From Pristimantibacillus sp052113225 (GTDB taxonomy: Bacteria; Bacillota; Bacilli; Paenibacillales; Paenibacillaceae): DNA of 64,000 nucleotides. Both the position numbers and the translations under genes were made by a program. Below the pieces are notes generated by a model, which saw only the letters and a program-made list of their open reading frames with translations, searched no databases and was not told the DNA's origin. The stretch is from assembly GCF_052113225.1 (NCBI RefSeq), contig NZ_JBFRCT010000002.1, positions 310,001 through 374,000 on the forward strand. Reading direction: 5' to 3'. Each line of letters opens with the position of its first letter. Position 1 is the stretch's first letter. Positions 61,593-64,000 of the stretch are shown piece after piece.

Positions 61593-61704
61593 AAGAATTG
61601 CGGAGCAATTCTGCTTCGTAAGCATTAGCTTAAGAATTGCGGAGCAATTCTGCTTCGTAAGCATAAGCCAAGAATTGCGAAGCAATTCAATTCTTGCTTC
61701 GTAA
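61593..61704 (+). repeat. Three tandem two-hairpin repeats (family 2)
   Basis: Units at 61593-61631, 61632-61669 and 61670-61704. Each has an AAGAATTGC/GCAATTC hairpin and a GCTTCGTAAGC hairpin, the first two also ending ATTAGCTT or ATAAGC. They lie in the leader of the 58-residue gene (minus strand). Confidence 0.88.
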
Positions 61705-61764
61705 TGGTCTATGCAGCACGATGTAACGATATGTTCGCCGCACAGGTTAATATTTCCTGCAACA

Positions 61765-61998
61765 TTACACTTCTTTGAGTGCTTTAATAATATTTTCACG
61801 TTCCTCTTCGCGGCCAACGAATTTCTCTGGCTTGAAGCGGTTTTCGGCCCAATGCATCATTTCTGGACGGCTGACGAAGGTATGGCATTCCTCGCCCCAT
61901 TGATCGGAAATTTCACGGACGATCAAGGTTTTTCCTTGAACCTCCACGGTAAGCATATTGTATTTATCTGTTTTAAAGATTTCATGTTTTTTAAACAT
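61765..61998 (-). CDS. Small hypothetical protein
   Basis: 77 residues from ATG 61998 (AAGGTGG eight nt upstream). MFKKHEIFKTDKYNMLTVEV... then HTFVSRPEMMHWAENRF and a Lys/Glu-rich end. Looks like a conserved small soluble protein; I do not recognise the family. The in-frame GTG at 62010 is less well supported. Confidence 0.75.
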   Translation of the reverse strand: MFKKHEIFKTDKYNMLTVEVQGKTLIVREISDQWGEECHTFVSRPEMMHWAENRFKPEKFVGREEERENIIKALKEV

Positions 61999-62184
61999 AA
62001 GTTGTTCCACCTTCCATGCAAATTGATATACTCTTCATCATAGCCAAATTCAAGGGTGGAAATCAATAATAACTAATGGTAGAATTAGGCTATTCTTCCG
62101 GTTGGCGGAATTGCAGGGGAGTAAGCTGCTCACCTGACAGAGCTAAGATGAGTCAAGATGAGATGAGACGAGGAGAGTGCAAGG

Positions 62185-62889
62185 ATGAGTAATAACGTGT
62201 ATGAGCAGGTTGGCGTGGCTATGACATGCCGGGGTTTTGATGAGTATTTGAGAATGTTTGATTTGGCAGAGCAGAGTTTGGCCCAGGGTACAATTCTGGA
62301 TGTGGCCGGAGGCGGTTCCTCTTTTACAGCGGATGCGGTAAGCAGAGGATTCAATACGACAGCTGTTGATCCAAGGTACATACAGGATACACGGCAATGG
62401 ATCGAAGAAGCTTCTGCCGAGATAGAATCTTCTACAGTAAAGCTTGATAAGCTGAAGGAGCATTTCGATTGGAGTTATTATGGCAGTCTGGAGCAGCATC
62501 GTGCTGGACGTATAAAGTCGCTTGAGCGGTTTAGAGAACATCTCTTGTCGGCAGAGGGACGAGACCGTTATAGGGCAGGCTCATTACCTCACCTCCCCTT
62601 CGAGGATGACTCTTTTTCACTTGTATTATGCAGTCATTTCCTGTTCCTATATGCAGAGCAATTTGGATATGAGTTTCACAAGCAGTCCATTCTTGAGTTA
62701 ATGCGAGTATGCAAGCCTGGGGGAGAAGTTAGGATCTATCCGCTTCATTCCTTAAAATGGGATCCATTCGACCGAATAAATGAACTGCTAGCAGCCATAA
62801 TAAAGCAGGGCGGCGAGCCAGAATTCTTACCGTCATATCTTCCTTTTATCCCGGGATCCAGTCAGTTGTTACGGATCACCATTTGTTGA
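62185..62889 (+). CDS. Class I SAM-dependent methyltransferase
   Basis: 234 residues. TILDVAGGGSSFTADAVSRGF is motif I (an AGGG variant instead of GxGxG), and FSLVLCSHFLFLYAEQFG with LMRVCKPGGEVRIYPL are motifs typical of Methyltransf_11. GAGGAGAG lies just upstream. Substrate unknown. Confidence 0.87.
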   Translation: MSNNVYEQVGVAMTCRGFDEYLRMFDLAEQSLAQGTILDVAGGGSSFTADAVSRGFNTTAVDPRYIQDTRQWIEEASAEIESSTVKLDKLKEHFDWSYYGSLEQHRAGRIKSLERFREHLLSAEGRDRYRAGSLPHLPFEDDSFSLVLCSHFLFLYAEQFGYEFHKQSILELMRVCKPGGEVRIYPLHSLKWDPFDRINELLAAIIKQGGEPEFLPSYLPFIPGSSQLLRITIC

Positions 62890-62914
62890 TTTTTCCAAAT
62901 TAGGAAGATATAAT
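62886..62914 (+). promoter_or_regulatory. Promoter of the cold-shock gene
   Basis: TTGATT and TATAAT with a 17-nt spacer that itself holds TTCC-AAATTA-GGAA. The start lies about 50 nt downstream, behind AGGAGG. Confidence 0.8.
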
Positions 62915-62964
62915 GGTTTTACTCGTCGTTACAAGCGGCGGTTATTTTAGGAGGTTGTGTTCAT

Positions 62965-63162
62965 TTGAAAGGTACAGTTAAATGGTTTAACGCTGAGAAA
63001 GGCTATGGCTTCCTCTCGGTAGAGAATGGCGAAGACGTGTTTGTACATTATTCCGCTATTCAAGGCGACGGCTTCAAGGCACTTGAAGAAGGTCAGTCGG
63101 TAGAATTTGATGTTACACAAGGCAATCGCGGTGCACAGGCGTCCAACGTCTTTAAATTATAA
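62965..63162 (+). CDS. Cold-shock protein
   Basis: 65 residues, TTG start behind AGGAGG. One OB-fold cold-shock domain with RNP1 KGYGFLSV and RNP2 VFVHYSAI, MKGTVKWFNAEKGYGF at the N-terminus. RNA chaperone. A terminator follows. Confidence 0.95.
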   Translation: MKGTVKWFNAEKGYGFLSVENGEDVFVHYSAIQGDGFKALEEGQSVEFDVTQGNRGAQASNVFKL

Positions 63163-63195
63163 GATTAAAGACTTATAAGCACGCAAGAGAGCAAG

Positions 63196-63230
63196 AGAGA
63201 TCCTTCTCATTATGAGAGGATCTCTTTTTA
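63196..63230. terminator. Terminator of the cold-shock gene
   Basis: An 8-bp stem (63196-63203 with 63218-63225) extended by the inner TCTCAT/ATGAGA, then U5; shared with the convergent MFS gene. Confidence 0.88.
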
Positions 63231-63236
63231 TTTTCG

Positions 63237-64000
63237 CTATGAACGATTCCGTCCAAATAAATGCTTGCCTAAGAACAAGATTGCCGATAAGAGAGCTAAT
63301 GCCGCACCAATCTGATAAAAAGCACTACGTCCATAGTGTTCGAATATAAATCCGCCAACCGTACCGCTGATTAGCCCAGCTAGTCCCGACCATACGACCG
63401 CATAAACGGCCTGCCCCGAGGAGCGATATTCGTCAGGGATCAGATTCGACAGGTAACGAAGCGCTGTGGAGAAATATATGCCAAAGCTTACGCTGTGCAT
63501 CAGCTGCGTGCTTAGAACTGCTACCGGATTATTGAGCTCGGAGGCTAACCAGAAGCGCAGCATATACATAAGGCAGGCAAAGACGAGCAGCGGCAGTTCC
63601 TTGAATTTATGCCCGTACTTGCCCATTAGGAACAATACCGGAATTTCACTTACCGCAGAGAACAGCCAGGCTAGACCAACTTGTGAATCCGTAGCACCCA
63701 TTTGTCGCAGTGCGACAGCCAGGAAGCTTTCATTCATCCGATGACTGATCGATACGAGTAATATAATGAAGAAGAAGAATAAGACCTCGGGTTTGCGAAG
63801 CAATTTGAGAAAGCCGGAAAATTCGATTTTTCGTGTGCTTCCGCGGTAATCCTTTAACAAGAAGGATAGTAGGATCGTAATCGTAATCGTGCATAAGCCT
63901 ATAGGCAGCGTCCATACTGAACCGATCTCCTTCAAGATCAGACCAAACAGATATGCAGATACCGCAAAGCCCAGCGAACCAAAGATACGAATGAGTGCAT
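63237..64000 (-). CDS. MFS transporter, MFS_1-like (5' end outside window)
   Basis: The reading frame stays open to the right window edge (ALIRIFGSLGFAVSAYLFGLIL... precedes the TTG at 63935). It encodes six or more membrane helices; RIFGSLGFAVSAYLFG and the motif LPLLVFACLMYMLRFWLASE fit the MFS_1-like (HcaT/nucleoside) group. About 254 residues are visible, the C-terminal half. Substrate unknown. Confidence 0.85.
   Translation of the reverse strand, partial: ALIRIFGSLGFAVSAYLFGLILKEIGSVWTLPIGLCTITITILLSFLLKDYRGSTRKIEFSGFLKLLRKPEVLFFFFIILLVSISHRMNESFLAVALRQMGATDSQVGLAWLFSAVSEIPVLFLMGKYGHKFKELPLLVFACLMYMLRFWLASELNNPVAVLSTQLMHSVSFGIYFSTALRYLSNLIPDEYRSSGQAVYAVVWSGLAGLISGTVGGFIFEHYGRSAFYQIGAALALLSAILFLGKHLFGRNRS

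Overview
The window is a low- to mid-G+C Gram-positive chromosome segment, most likely Paenibacillus or a close relative. This is inferred from gene content: a CotH/VTC/DUF4956 cluster, hemE-hemH-hemY of the coproporphyrin branch, ytxG/ytxH-like genes, YesM/YesN-type sugar regulators, lipoteichoic acid synthase, UTG starts behind strong AGGAGG sites, and U-tailed hairpin terminators. No rRNA, tRNA, CRISPR array, transposase or prophage block was seen. Two ambiguous bases (21337, 45993) show a draft-quality assembly.

Layout. 1-9.6 kb is mostly on the minus strand: a CotH kinase / DUF4956 / polyphosphate-polymerase-like (VTC) operon, an OmpR-type two-component system, a metallo-beta-lactamase-fold hydrolase, a two-domain VOC protein, a Cof-type HAD phosphatase, the plus-strand Mn pyrophosphatase ppaC, a GNAT acetyltransferase and a secreted NlpC/P60 hydrolase. 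9.7-13.9 kb is a MarR-controlled heterodimeric ABC exporter. 14-19.2 kb is a string of small housekeeping or accessory genes (GrpB, NUDIX, P-loop kinase, HAD) with two decayed genes, then an ECF-type sigma factor and its membrane anti-sigma factor.

19.7-37.5 kb holds two carbohydrate ABC importers without their own ATPase. Each has two permeases and is bracketed by two paralogous substrate-binding lipoproteins. The first carries a YesM/YesN-type two-component pair. The second carries a GH88 unsaturated uronyl hydrolase and a one-piece membrane AraC regulator, which points to uronic-acid oligosaccharides from plant or host polysaccharide. A cre-like site upstream of the first importer suggests CcpA control.

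37.5-46.2 kb holds small membrane, stress and envelope genes: holin-like protein, CuA-domain protein, Dabb protein, DUF86, SufR-like regulator, DUF948, YtxH, glutamate racemase, M14 peptidase, a cysteine-free HesB fold and a PDZ-Lon protease. 46.2-51 kb has LTA synthase, an RNA methyltransferase, an O-methyltransferase and a stretch of decayed DNA. 51.1-54.6 kb is the haem operon. 54.7-64 kb has CapA, GDPD, DUF92, methyltransferases, oligoendopeptidase F, cold-shock protein and a truncated MFS transporter.

The most unusual signal is non-coding. Four intergenic copies (13952-14057, 19327-19496, 28236-28344, 59267-59379) of a long imperfect hairpin keep the same internal-loop sequences while their helices differ and stay paired. 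I do not recognise this family. A second small two-hairpin repeat occurs at about 5.2, 54.65 and (three in tandem) 61.6 kb, and a 124-nt diverged tandem repeat carrying small hairpins lies at 58.75-58.97 kb.
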